Part shown: positions 34,281-45,654 of the stretch, piece after piece
How positions within the stretch are numbered: the stretch's first letter is position 1
How the letters are laid out: every line of letters starts with the position of its first letter
Source: Falciphora oryzae
Taxonomy: Eukaryota > Ascomycota > Sordariomycetes > Magnaporthales > Magnaporthaceae
Assembly (NCBI GenBank): GCA_000733355.1
Contig: JNVV01000066.1
Span: 56,010-120,009 of the forward strand
DNA: 64,000 nucleotides
Direction of reading: 5' to 3'
Made by a program: the position numbers and the translations under genes
The notes under the pieces: model-generated
Database searches by the model: none
Told to the model about the DNA's origin: nothing
The model's input: the letters and a program-made list of their open reading frames with translations, nothing else

Positions 34281-37200
34281 ATGGCCGCTCAAAGCACCCC
34301 TTTTAACTCTCTACCACCGCCACCTCCCTCGACCGGTGAAAACAGCACGCGAGATGCCGCAGAGCCTCCTTTGGATTTTGGAATCATTGACACTCAATTT
34401 GCAAATCAACAAGGAAAGAATGAGCCAACACGGTACGGCAGGGAGCCCTGGCTCTACATGGACGGCATCAGCTACCAGGGCGACATTGCCAACGCCTACC
34501 TCAGCATCAGGGTCGACAAGCGTGACGAGTTCATGGCACGTCTGAACGAAAAGAGCAAGAAGAGGGTCGTGCACGAGATGGAGCGCATCGAAAAGACCCG
34601 GGCGAGGTTCGAGACGTATGAGGACAAGAAGGCGATGCTTGCGGAGCTTGGGAAGGCCCGCATGGCATGGAAGCGCGGAGTCGTTGAAACCCTGCAAGCG
34701 CGTCGTCAGGACGTAGGGGAGTACACAGAGGCGAGGGTGCGAGACAGATACTCCGCACTTCTGCGAAGGGTGGAGAGTCAAGCACAAATCTGGTTGAAAG
34801 AAGACGCCGCGGCAACGGAGCCCCCTGGCCAGGGGGCCCTGAGGGTCCCGTCCGGAGGCGTCCACGGCTCGGAACGCCTGGGATCCGACTGTGGCTTCAA
34901 GGCTGGCGCCATGTACTTCCGGCCGTGGCCCGGTCCCGACGGAGGCAGCTGGGAGGGCTGTAACTCGGATCATGCCTGGTTCAGCGGCAGCAAGTTCCCT
35001 AACCAGAAAATACCCGCACAGAAACTGCTGGAGAAGAACGAGGAAAACCCGCTAACCAAGCGTGAGGACAATCGCTTGCGCTGGTTCCACTTCCCGACCA
35101 ACAACATGGGTTGGGTCGAGGTATGTCTCTGGCCGACGGGGAGGGCGTGCTTGCTGGGAGACTAACTGATAGAATCCGTCTTGGCACGCTTTCAGCAAGC
35201 CATGGCGAGATATTATGGCGAGGAAGATGTTATCCATGACAAACATGTCAAGCCTCACTTCAAGATGACACAGGCCGAAAGGCTGCTCTGCCGAGAGTTC
35301 TGGCATGGGCAGCTCCATGGGAGTGGCGGGAAAGCTCCGATCCATGCAAGACACATGCGATCCAGGTTCTTCCTGATCCCTCGGGGTAGGCTCAAATCTT
35401 CCTCGGGCTGCCGTTCCCTCCCCAGTCTGCTAACAGGGCATCGTTGTTGCCCGCCAGAGTCATCTGCGGCTCCAGAGGTGCCCACGCGAGATACAAACGG
35501 GGACAAGGCGCGTCCGTCCTCGCTTAATCACACTATCTCTGGCACTGGCCAGAAGGCCATGAAAAACATGGCAATGTTTGTAGGCATTCTCAACTATTCC
35601 TTGCAGGAGCGTGCATCTGCGTTGAGTAGAGCCCTAACACCATCAACACCACGTTGACACAACCCAGATCCCGTACCTCCACTGGGAAACCAACGGCAGA
35701 CGGGCCAAGATGGTCGACGCGATCAACAACGCAAACAACATCCCCAAGGCCAGGGAGAAAAAGATGCCCAAGAAAACGGCCGCCGACTTTATCGCCGTCA
35801 CGCAGGCCAAAATCAGGGCCAACAGGGCTAAGTCGTGGCGCCTCAGGCACAGCAAGGACGGGGCATTCCCGGCTGAAAGCTATGAACGATCCAAGCTCGG
35901 GGAGTATCTCATGCAGCTGGCGCGGGTGGCCGACGCCATGGACAGCGAGATGGACGAGCGGCTGCTGAAGGAGAACCTGCACAAGGATCCGCCGCTGCAC
36001 ATCCGGCGCACGCTGGACCAGTACTACTTCCTCACGCTCGAGGACACGTCGGCGCGCGACAGGGACCAGGTCGTCTACCGCGAGACTAGGACTGGACATG
36101 CGTTCCACAGCCGGACCACCCGCGTCGTCATGGTCGACCAGCTGTGGCTCTGGATCCTTGACGATCGTATGTCCCATGACAGCAAAAAGAGGGAAGACTG
36201 TTTCCTTTCACAAATGCAGGCTGCTGACTAGACACTCTACTAAACCTAGACACCATCATCACCTCGTTCCCTCGGCGGTGGGGGAGAAACAAGCCTGACC
36301 CGTCGGGAGTGCACAAGTGCCTCAGGGACCGGTTGGGAAACAACCGCAGCATCAGCTCCATCTACCACCTGGCGCTGATCATTATCGACCAGTGCTCGGG
36401 CGTGTTTTTCGACCGGACCAAGCCCCTGGATCAGAGGCCCGAGGTTATCGACATTTTTGGCTCCGCCATAGGCCACGTCGTGGGTGTTCCCTTTTCCTTA
36501 TTCCACCATGGCCAGTGCACATAGAGGTTGACGCTCTGCTTGCAGACCGAACTGACCGCCATCGCGTACGACACCTTCTGGCGGAACACGTCTCTCCACT
36601 CGAGAAACATTCTCCCCTCGGGCCCGGGGCCGGCGTCCTCGTCCGGCCAGTACCGCGAGAGCAGGAACACGAGGCAGCGGTACCTCGACATCAACCCGGA
36701 AGGGACCCTGCTGCGCGAGGGCCGCGACATCGCTGAGGAGCTCAAGATCATGCACCGCGTCTTCCGCCAGCAGTGGCAGGTCGTCAAGGACTTTCGGCGT
36801 CACCTGGGCCAGCTCGTCAGCGGCGACGGGAGGCACGGGCGAGGAGGGGCAGAGCAGACGGTCCAGTCGCTGGTCAGGGGCCTCGTAGATTTGGTCTGTG
36901 AGGAGGCCGACGATAGGCGGCGTCGGGACACGAGGTCTCAAACTCCCTCGCTCTCCACGGCAGCGACCAGTGCTACGGCCGCAACCGCCTCCTCGACCGT
37001 GGGCGGTTCTTCCAGTTTTACGTTGCATAGAGAGTCCACGAGGTTTGGAGGCAGCAGCGGCAGTATGGGTTCGCGGCTCAAAGACACGCTGCGGGAGGCC
37101 GATATGCTGCTGGAGAGCATTGAGAGCAGGCAGGCTGAAATTCAGGACCTCGAGGACTCGGCCCTCAGGACCTGCCGGCAGCTCGAGGGTTTGCTGTCGC

Positions 37201-38161
37201 TCAAGCAGCAGCAGGCGAGCATAGTCGAGGCCAAGGCCGCCCTCGCCAGTGCGAGCGAGAGTGTAAAGCAAGGGCGGTCTATCGTGGCCTTCACCATCGT
37301 AACCATCTTCTTCGTAAGGGTTCCCCGGGTCTCCTCCCATTCCCACTCCTTTCGGGAACCATTCCCACAAAACGCGGCGCAAGTTACGCGAATTCTTACT
37401 GACGGTTCCGCCTTCTATCCAAAAAGCTGCCCCTCGGCTTCTTCGCTGGCTTCTTTGGTATGAACAACGAGGTCAGCACCGGCGATAAGTGGATGACGCT
37501 CGGGGAGCAGGTTGGATACATGTGTGAGTTCTCTTGACAGCTTCCAGCTTCCAAGCCCCATTGCCAGAGTTTATCTTTACCGTCAAGTCCCTCGTCTCGG
37601 AAGCTTTCCACCAACCCCCATATTCAGCCGTGCTGACTGGCGATCCTCCTGAATGCTACGAAATAAAAAGTCGGCCTGTCCTCGGTCGTCATCATCATCG
37701 CCGTCTCCATCGCCTTCAGCTCCTGGGTCCGCGCCCTGCTAACGTACCTGGTTCATGTCCCGCTCCTGCTCCTGGCGGAAAGCACGGGGTTCCGGGAGTT
37801 TTGGGACGAGCATGAGGCCAGACTGGAGAAGCGAAACAGCGCATCGCTCGACAGGGTGTCCAGGAGGAGGGCGGACGAGAGGAGAAGGAAGGACAGGGAG
37901 AGGACTGGCAGCCAGGAAAGGCGTACTGCAGCCGATGCTAAGCCCTCCGCTGCTGATCGAGAGCATGAATACACGACAGATGCGCAACCGGTGAGGAATA
38001 TTAACGAGAGCTCCACCGTGACGGGTCGACCGACCACAAGCGACGCGGGCGTCGGAGACGGCCGGAGAAGCAAACATGGCTTGTTGGTAGGTGCCTGGGA
38101 CACGTTCCGCCCCAGGAACCGCAAGATGGTGGACGCTGGGAAGAACAATGGCGAGGTTTAG
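34281..38161 (+). CDS. CorA-like Mg2+ transporter-domain protein
   Basis: Eight predicted exons keep one frame: 34281-35120, 35196-35385, 35458-35579, 35668-36166, 36250-36479, 36546-37313, 37427-37523 and 37671-38161, giving about 1078 residues (an ATG at 34266 would add five). The middle has the conserved fungal CorA-like phrases IPYLHWE, RRTLDQYYFLTL, RDRDQVVYRET and MVDQLWLWILDD...IITSFPRRWG. The C-terminal pair of helices is VAFTIVTIFFLPLGFFAGF and LSSVVIIIAVSIAFSSWV. Between them is GFFGMNNEV, containing the GMN signature of CorA channels, split off by an intron right before it. The long N-terminal half is charged and helical. It is probably a membrane protein; ion transport is inferred from GMN only. 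No lesion found. Confidence 0.85.
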
Positions 38162-38318
38162 GGGAGGCGTCGTTAAACAAGAAAGCTTCATTCTTCCAGA
38201 TTGACTGAATACGCGGGTTGAGGTGTTAGACAATGTAATTCCGCCTTGGTCCGGGCCCGAGACGTCTGGAATTTGTATTCAAGCTTGAACTACAGCGTCC
38301 ACCGATTCGCCTTGATTT

Positions 38319-39101
38319 TCAAACAGTGTACAGCTTGGGTCCCGGGATCTTGTATGCGGGCTTGGACTCGTCGTTGTAGATATTGTACTGCACACCGGGG
38401 TCGTTGCTGTTGTACAGGTTCCCCCCAAGCGTCCCCTGGGGCCTCTTGGCGCCCCTGCCCGTGATCACGAGGTTGACGCACTGCGGGTAGAACTGCGCGC
38501 CGCCCAGGGCGTAGGCAGAGTGGAGCGCGAGCTGCTCGCGGCGCAGGACGTAGGCGCCCGGTGCGATGTCGGCGGGGATCGTCACGTTCCACGCGTCGCC
38601 CGCCTCGCGCAGCTTGTCCACGGCCCAGTACCCGGCCTGCCCGTTGCCTCTGCCCAGCTCGAGCTGGCCCATCTCGGCGATCTTGAAGAATTCGGGCTTG
38701 GCCTTGTCGACGCCGCTGCAAGCGCTGGCGTCGTCGCCGCACCGCGCGAGGTAGCCCATGACGGGGCCTTTGTGCTAGTCGGGCCAGGGCGACCACTGCA
38801 GCAAGACGGTGCTGTCGGCGGCGACCGCGACCGTCTGCTGTGGCGGCGAGTTCTCCCCCTTGATGTGGCAGACGATGTCGGGGCCCTGAAGGGCTTGGGC
38901 CGTCGACGGCACGAAGCCCAAGTCCGTGGCCTGGTTGGCCCAGACGGACGAGTCCTGCCGCGGGGCCCAGGGGTAGATGGTGGGGTTGTAGCCCGCATAG
39001 GATCTGCCGTCGGCGGTGATCTTGGTGACGTAGCCGTGGCCCGTGACGGGGGTGACGACGGCCAGGGCGGTGCAGAGAGCGAGGAGCTTCTTGGAGTCCA
39101 T
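38319..39101 (-). pseudogene. AA9 lytic polysaccharide monooxygenase with one nonsense codon
   Basis: The ATG at 39101 gives a signal peptide (MDSKKLLALCTALAVVTPVTG) followed by His, the mature N-terminal His of the copper brace (HGYVTKI). AA9 features follow in order: YNPTIYPWAP, DIVCHIKGENSPP, the second copper His in HKGPVMGYLARC, WNVTIPADIAPGAYVLR, and GAQFYPQCVNL with the axial Tyr. The frame is 261 codons and open except for TAG at 38775-38777, immediately before that second His. The enzyme family oxidatively cleaves cellulose outside the cell. Everything else looks intact, so inactivation seems recent or the base is an assembly error. No intron was found that would remove the stop, and there is no C-terminal carbohydrate-binding module. 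Confidence 0.88.
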
Positions 39102-39534
39102 CTCGGGCTCTAGGTACAACAGGCTGTGTGTATGTTTATGACTCGATACCGGGCCGCCCCGTTGACGAGTCTCTTCATCTCGATGCAAAGAAGAGAGAAA
39201 CTGTCGTCTTTATGCTTCTCTATGCTACGTTTTGTTTCCGTATGACAGCAGAACTCTCCGTCGTGCATGCATTATAACTCTTCCGTCTAAATTGCAAAGG
39301 GTCTTGGAGATCTTGCCCCGGTCCAAATGCCACCAATCACCAATCGTCCTTGTAGATTCGGGCCATCCTCCGAGCAAGCGAATGCTACCGTCTTCGCGTC
39401 CCCGGCCGCGCAGCTGCCGCCAGTGCCTATCTCTGAAAAAATGCAAGGGAATCCGGAAAAGACGTCGGAGCGTGCAAGGTTAGGTCGGGTCAGGTTTATT
39501 TAACGTCTAGCGAGTGCTGTCCCACTCTCGCTTC
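39102..39534. other. Upstream region of the AA9 gene
   Basis: Contains the AA9 promoter side. TTTATTTAACGTC at about 39495-39507 is the inverse of GACGTTAAATA at the other end of the adjacent repeat. No gene seen. Confidence 0.4.
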
Positions 39535-39810
39535 ACCCCTTTTCCGGCACACCCGCCGGCCGAACGCTCAACTACCACCCGCAGCGCCTCACAACGCCCC
39601 GGCGTATATACATACGCCCTACTGCCGATTGCCCGCTCACTAACGAGGAGCGCCGGAATGCGTCCCGATTTCCGTGTGCCTACGGGTTTAATTTATTAGC
39701 CGCTTTGATAGCAACATGTAGCTTAGTGTTAAGCTTATGTAGCGCTAGCACGTCATATGCTCCCTGGGAGGCAGGGACTGGTAGATCCCGATTTACTGAC
39801 GTTAAATATA
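39535..39810. repeat. Dispersed repeat, copy 1
   Basis: About 276 bp, present in inverted orientation at 60060-60332 with high similarity. It ends in GACGTTAAATA followed by a CT-rich tract, and 300 bp upstream the inverse TTTATTTAACGTC occurs. Element type is unknown. It lies directly before the CreA-like fragment. Confidence 0.75.
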
Positions 39811-39828
39811 CTCTTTCTCTTTCTCTCT

Positions 39829-40215
39829 CACCAGACGAGGCACATCCGGACGCATACAGGGGAGAAGCCACACGCTTGCCAGTTCCCCGGATGTAGCAAA
39901 AGGTTCTTTCGCCCCGACGGTTTCACTCGATACTCGAGGATACACAATCACCCCAAAGATAAGGCCCCCCCGAAAGTGGGCCCCCAATACCAAGCAATCC
40001 TAAACTCGATCCCCGCGCCATCTCCAAAAGCATCGACACCTCCGATACAGGAACACCGCCCTCGATTTGATCGTCTTTCCGCCTCGTCAGTCGGCCTACT
40101 CGAACGGCAGGGCGAATCCCAGACGCTTTCCCCAAACACGAAAACTGGCAGGCCTACCCGGATATCTTCGAGCCACGGCCCTAGGGTGATCCCTCCCGAT
40201 CGGCTGTATCGTTAG
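39829..40215 (+). pseudogene. CreA-like C2H2 zinc-finger fragment
   Basis: From 39829 the translation reads [20 protein letters not shown], the end of finger 1, the linker and the start of finger 2 of the carbon catabolite repressor CreA/CRE1. The first half of finger 1 is absent; upstream is a repeat and a CT tract. In finger 2 the recognition helix and first zinc His are altered: the segment reads [15 protein letters not shown], with Tyr where His is expected, so it should not fold normally. After IHNH the sequence shares no further CreA features I know, and the frame ends at 40215. This is a captured or duplicated gene fragment, not a functional repressor. Confidence 0.78.
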
Positions 40216-41486
40216 TTATCGCTGGGGCGACTAGGGAAACTGTCTCTCGTAGGGGAAGCGCTCGAGTGAAGGCAGGTAGTGCCTCAGCCGTCGACCGGCT
40301 GTACTCAAAAGCGATCGACGGCCAGATGAGCGCCTCCGAGGCCGGCAGGGACGCGTTGAGCGTTGCGAGCCCGACCAGGTAAACGCCAGGGAGCGCTTGC
40401 CGCGGACGCGGGCGACGCGCGAGTCGTCATCCAGGACGCGGTGCTCGGGCTCGAGGCGGCGAAGAGGCTCCGCAGGTACGACGTCTTAAGGGCGCACTTG
40501 GTCGTCGTCGACAAGGTCGCCAGCGCGAGATGCACGTATGGCCGGCGGCCGCGGCGGAGGGACAGGCTGAGGCGTCGTCGTCTCCGTCCGCCTTCTCGGC
40601 GACGCGTCGTATCCGCACGTGTCGGCCAGGAGCGTCTTAACGCCGGGGAGGGGGTGGCGGAGGGGAAATGCTCAGGCTGCAGGGCGCACCTATCCGATGC
40701 CGACAATGTATCAGACTCTCAGCGAACTTTCTGGACCGTCTGTGGACTGGTAACGGACTTAACCTACGTCGGGGCCTATCTCACCCTTTCAAGGTCTTAG
40801 AGCATCCGCCAGTGGCTTAGGAACCACGTGATTCTAACGCTTATTAATAAACTTAATTATCAGCCATGCAATCCCTAGTCCACTTCTTCATCATTCCTCA
40901 TTGCCTACTAGTACAGTAGGCATGCTAAGTAGGGTACCATAGCTGTGTTCTGGGACTGGCTGTATGTAGGAACTCGTCCCAGTTTCTTTGTCGCCTCTTT
41001 GCCATTTGACTGGGCTCATACCGCGGCAGCTTGCGCTTCGCCTTGGCTTCGTCCCTCGTGCGTGGCGTCGCTCGTCCGGCTGCGCCTCATCCTGCCAGCA
41101 GGTGGACTCACACGGCACCCAAACCCGCGGCCATGACGGAACCGCTCCAGAAAGGATACCACAACGTATCTCCGCGTTGTTGCCCCTACAAACACCTGCC
41201 GCCGGACAATCAATCGCCTGGACTGGCCAGAACCCCCAACATTTCGCNNNNNNNNNNNNNNNNNNNNNAGCCCCATTCCCGAAGCAGCTGAATGAGCGCG
41301 AAAAGGTTATACGTTCCCAGGATCGTGCGAGTCGTGCCTACAGGGGGAGGGAACTTGTATATGCACTAAAAATGGCAGGCTGGTAAGGATAAAGCCTAAC
41401 GAATTCCAAGGGAAACCTGGCGAGTTCCAAAGGAAATATGGCAGGTTCCAAAGGAAACTCAGATATAAATTGGGGATAGCACTTAC
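40216..41486. other. Unassigned region with an assembly gap
   Basis: On the minus strand near 40420-40260 one frame reads protein-like (VYLVGLATLNASLPASEALI) but I cannot name it. Three imperfect copies of a TTCCAAAGGAAA-type unit lie at 41400-41460, in what should be an intron of the next gene. No further gene supported. Confidence 0.35.
41248..41268. other. Assembly gap (21 N)
   Basis: Short run of unknown bases near where the 3' end of the PD-(D/E)XK-like gene would be expected. Confidence 0.99.
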
Positions 41487-43057
41487 GATGTCGTCCCCCC
41501 TGTCAACTGCGAAAAGGACGAACCAATCCTCGCCGGCCACGTAGAGGAGCGGCAGCGTGGGCATGTTAGGCGGCGGGTTTGGAACGAGTGCCGTTAGCTG
41601 TCGCAGACGGAGGAAGTGTGCCGACGCCCAGACCGACCGTTGCAAACGCGCAATATCCTCTGTGCCGCCCGACTTCTTAGTCTCGATACTGACACAGATG
41701 GGCTTGGACATGAGCGGTGAGTATTCACTGTGGTTGATGGACATCGGCGGAATCCGTGGCGCCCCGGGCTCGGAAAAATCCACAGAGGAGGCCGTTGACC
41801 TGGCCGAGGATGAGGACACGGCTGAAGACGGGCGGTGCAAGCGCGACTGCTCGTCACGCAGGGCTTTGTGACAAGCGTCCGCAAGGGGCTTGTCGGACAG
41901 GACGAGGCAGTAGTCGACAATCTTGGGCGTCTGCAACGTGTCGCCGGAGTGCGCAGGTATGCAGCCCGCGGCAATGGTGGCCTTGGTAGTATTAAGAAGG
42001 TCGATATCGGGGTAATCGTCGACGTAGAGGCAGTTGAGGGCCGCCTCCGTCGTCGTCGTCGTCGCTGAGGGGGGCGCCAAGGCCTTGAGCCCGGCGCGGA
42101 GCATCCGAGAGTGAACCGACTCGTTCCATTCCGCCTCTGATACTTTGAGCCGGCGGCATTTGCCGCTTGCGCGAACGATCCTGCAGATCTCATCGAGGAT
42201 GCGAGATTGCTCCCGCAGCGCCGTCTCAGACGGGGGTTCGAGGAAGTTCTTGGGACTTAAGAGATCAATCGGGTACTCGAGAGTTTTTATTTCATCCATT
42301 CTCGAGTTCACCACCTCGCCGAGCGAGAGCGGTACCACGGGGCGGCCGGGGCGGTTGATCTCTCTCAGCTTGTCGTACACGTGGCGCACGTCTTCAGGCA
42401 GCTGCTCGCGCCCCGTGAGCTCCTCCACTTCGATAGGCTTCTGGCCGAGGCGGACGTACGGGAGGAAGAGCCGACTGAGCCGGAGCGCTTCGCGGGGCTG
42501 CGCTGGCGGTTGAGCTGCTTACTGTATTCTGACAGAGCAGGGGCCGAGGGTGTGAGAGCACGGCCGTGCCCGTCGCCGCTGGAGATGGGCAAGTTGCTGC
42601 CTAGGATGGCTAAGGAGCGGTCCTCTGCTCGGCTCATCGTTGGTCTGCTGGCTCGAGGCGTCGGATCGTACGAGAGTTCATCCTCTGAGTCGTCGTCCCG
42701 CAGGCGGCCCGTCTTGTTCTGCGAGCTGGGTGTCCTCGGTGGGTGGGTATCCATTGTGGCTCGGCGTTTCCGCGGCAAAGGAAAGCTCCCTGGTGTGCTG
42801 GCCGCCTTTCTCTTGGTCCCCAGCCGCTGTAGTCCATCGGCGGTGATTCGGGGAGGTTGACGCGGGGAGCGTCGGGCGGGGGGCGACCGGGCGGGCGACA
42901 GGGACGGGGCCAGAGTTCGCGCAGTGGGACAGGCGGTTGGCACCGGAGCGGGACTGCTCGGGGCGGAGTCGAGCGGCGTCGGCGTGTCAACAATGTCGTG
43001 GAGCCAGCCCGAGACTACCGCGCCGAGTCGGAGCGAGTCACTGCGGTCGGGTGCCAT
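41487..43057 (-). pseudogene. PD-(D/E)XK nuclease-like protein (copy A), frame-broken
   Basis: The ATG at 43057 starts a low-complexity N-terminal half with Ser/Pro-rich and basic stretches ending in the family's NRQRSPAKR motif. The conserved domain (IEVEELTGREQLPEDVRHVY, RILDEICRIVRASGKCRRLK, WNESVHSRML, PKIVDYCLVL, PICVSIETKKSGG, LPLLYVAGEDWFVLFAV) is in another frame. The switch lies at about 42440-42500 without room for a normal intron. The Asp of VDY and the E-T-K triplet are the predicted PD-(D/E)XK residues. A GTAAGT donor follows GDDI at 41486, but I find no last exon, so the C-terminal roughly 50 residues are missing or lost near the gap. This family is widespread in moulds; the nuclease activity is a fold prediction. 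Compare the better-preserved copy at 50285. Confidence 0.75.
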
Positions 43058-44303
43058 GCAGGCGGCAAAGGAGGAAATGATGCGACGTTGCAATGGACAT
43101 TGACGAAATCTCCCCGGCTCGGCTGGCGGGTTTGTTGTTTCTGGCTCAAGTGGTCGCACGTGCCAACGTTCTCAGCCAGAGAAGCGGTCAGTCCCCTTCC
43201 TTCTCCTCCCGTCCCCAAGTGTCCTCCCCTCTCCCACATATCCGGCCATTTTCTGCGCATACTCCCCTTTCCTTCCTACTTTTCTCTTTGGAAGCCAGTA
43301 GGGCCAGCTGTGGGAAACAATTCTGGATCCGTGCACGTTGCGCACCCAATACCTTTGGACCCACGCAACGTCATCGATCGTGCGCACAACACAACGTCAG
43401 CGGGCCATAAAAGTGGAGCCCGGTTGGCGGGCGAAGTCACATGATTAAGCGTCACTCTAAATTCGAAACAGAACCCGATGATGCTTTCATTCTCTACCAT
43501 TGTCGGCATCCTTGCATGGCCCCGCGCCACCATATCCGGATCCGATGCAGGCTAGATGAAAAAAAAAAAATTTAAAAAAAAAATTGAAAAAAGAAATTAA
43601 AAGGCGGGGCTAGCTCGGGGGAAGCCGACGTCGACGCCTACTCGATATCTTCAGACTCCGCGGAGGAGTGACTTTCATGATGTAATTATATGGACCATTG
43701 ATCGGGCTGAACCGCTAGGCGCCAGGGGCGACCGGCGGGAGATTGGTGGCGGATTTCGAAAGCTCCGCGTCCTCGAACTCGGCGCTTCGTTTTCTCGCGA
43801 GGCTGGCAGGCCAACTTGGTCGCCTCGCTCGGCAAGGGCTTGGACGCGTGCCTGATCCTCTGGCGGTGCCAGCCGCGGCGCCCGCTCGAAGATAGTGTTA
43901 TAGGACCTTACAGAGAAACCCTGTAAAGCGCACGGCGAACATGGAGCCGGACGGGTTCTCAAAGAGCCTTACCGCTGAGGGACAGTCTCGATTTGTTGTA
44001 CAGATGGGAATGCAGCAAATGCTGCATTAGGCTTGCTGACAGGTGAACAGAACGCATCTTGAGACCACTGAAAACACCATGATTTTGGGCCCGGCACGTA
44101 TTTGCTGGCCTACGATAACTTTGCCCCACCGTTTAAACCAATGAGAATAAATTTCCAGTGCTATCTTCCAATCACTCGCCGCTCGCATCAATACGCCCTG
44201 CCTGAACCTTGCCCGCGTTCCAACGACCGCCTCCCCCTTTATCACGTCGGGAACTCCTCCCCATCTGAACCGTACATCACCGCCATTGTGGAGCTTGTGC
44301 ACC
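43058..44303. other. Intergenic region
   Basis: Contains an A-rich tract at 43559-43602. No gene, RNA or clear transposon recognised. Confidence 0.4.
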
Positions 44304-45654
44304 TTAGAACCAGTGCTCCTCCAGATGCCCAAACATGGCCTCGTACCCGGCGGACGCGCTCTTGGCCGCGCTCGAAGCATGCGCCGTGTTGGGCAGCACA
44401 TCGATCACCACGTCCGTCGCCTTGGGGAGGTAATCTTCTATAATCTCCTTCAGGTTGTACGTTCCCCGGCAGTTACAGAAAGGGTAGTCCAGCTCACCGA
44501 TTAAAATCTGGTCAAAGAACGCCAGTGCTAGCCTGTCAAAAGTGTTGCTGATCTCAAAACACCTCGGGCAAAAACGCATAAATCACGTAGTAATCACCTG
44601 GACCGGGCCGCTGAAAGTAGGCACCGGGTTAAAAAAAAAAGACCTGGGCGTTGGACGCGTACAGCGCCACGGTCTCGGGCCGCTTGACCGCCTCGGCGTA
44701 GGTCAGCAGCTCCCGCTCGAAGCCGCCCTTGGTCAGGTAGAGCTCCTGCAGCGTGTTCTCGGTGAGCACGATGTAGCCCGAGCCGTACTCCCCGAACCGG
44801 ACGGGGCCATGCTGGGCGGCGTAGTCGTGCTCGACCTTGACCGCGCGCCCAGCTGCGTGCTGTCGGGGAGGAAGCTCGTCAAGAGGGCGGCGTCGGACAG
44901 GCTCGAGTACTTGCGGAGGAACCCATATACGAGGAAGGGCCCGAACGAATGCCCGACCTGGATGATGCGAGAGGGTTTCGGCTCCGAGACTGCGGCGGTG
45001 TCGTCGGTGCTTAGTGGGGTGATGCTCGTGGCGGAGCTGAGCAGCTTTCCCTCTCGTGCCATGGTGATAAGGCCAGCCAGAATCTCGATCTCGGTGGCCA
45101 CTTGAACGTCGCCATAGGCGTTGGGGAGACCAGACTTGCCCGTGCCGATCCTGTCTCAAGTGAGGATCGAGTACCCCTTGCCGGTGGCCGCATCGACATA
45201 CGAGTACTCCTCGGGCTTGGCCTGGACGTCCCAGTATCTGTGCCGAGAGATTTAGTAAGTAACTTGCCCGAATCTAATCAAATCACCCCTGGCTGTCCAT
45301 CCACATACCTCTTATCCCATCCATTGCCCTGCGTCGCGATCTGCAGGATGTCGACCTTATCGGTCTTCTGCGAGGGGACGCAAAGCTCAACACTAATGCT
45401 AAAGGTTCGGTTGATGTCCACGTGGCCCAACATGCGGTCGCGTGGGTCCTTGGGCGCGGTCCAGATGCTGAAGTTCAGTGCCCAGTGCACGGCGTCGACG
45501 TTATTGTCGACCTAGGCATGCTGAAGCGGTTGTTCATCGCCACAACGGGCACTTGGAGCTGCACGCAGTGCTTGCTGGGCGTGGTGGCTCGCACGGCCAT
45601 GGCGGTGCTGGCCATGACGAGGCAGCCCAGAGATAGGAGCTGAGACGGCATCAT
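44304..45654 (-). pseudogene. Decayed secreted alpha/beta hydrolase
   Basis: The ATG at 45654 opens a signal peptide (MMPSQLLSLGCLVMASTAMA). The family sequence continues with NNRFSMPR, then after a frame change VDNNVDAVHWALNFSIWTAP, ILQIATQGNGWDKR, an intron (GTATGT...CACAG), DVQAKPEEYSYVDAATGKG, the nucleophile GHSFGPFLVYGFL, and near the end IGELDYPFC and the likely catalytic His in LPNTAHAS. Lesions: a frameshift near 45513, TGA at 45156-45158 in ILTxDRIGTG, a frameshift near 44850, and an extra base in the A10 run at 44631-44640. A further intron may lie at 44510-44590. It is clearly non-functional as read; several lesions in one gene make sequencing error unlikely as the sole cause. Confidence 0.82.

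Noticed and set aside
42500..42530. A 25-nt GTAAGC...GCAG intron in PD-(D/E)XK copy A
   Set aside because: Too short for a spliceosomal intron in these fungi, and removing it does not place the SPAKR motif in the domain frame.
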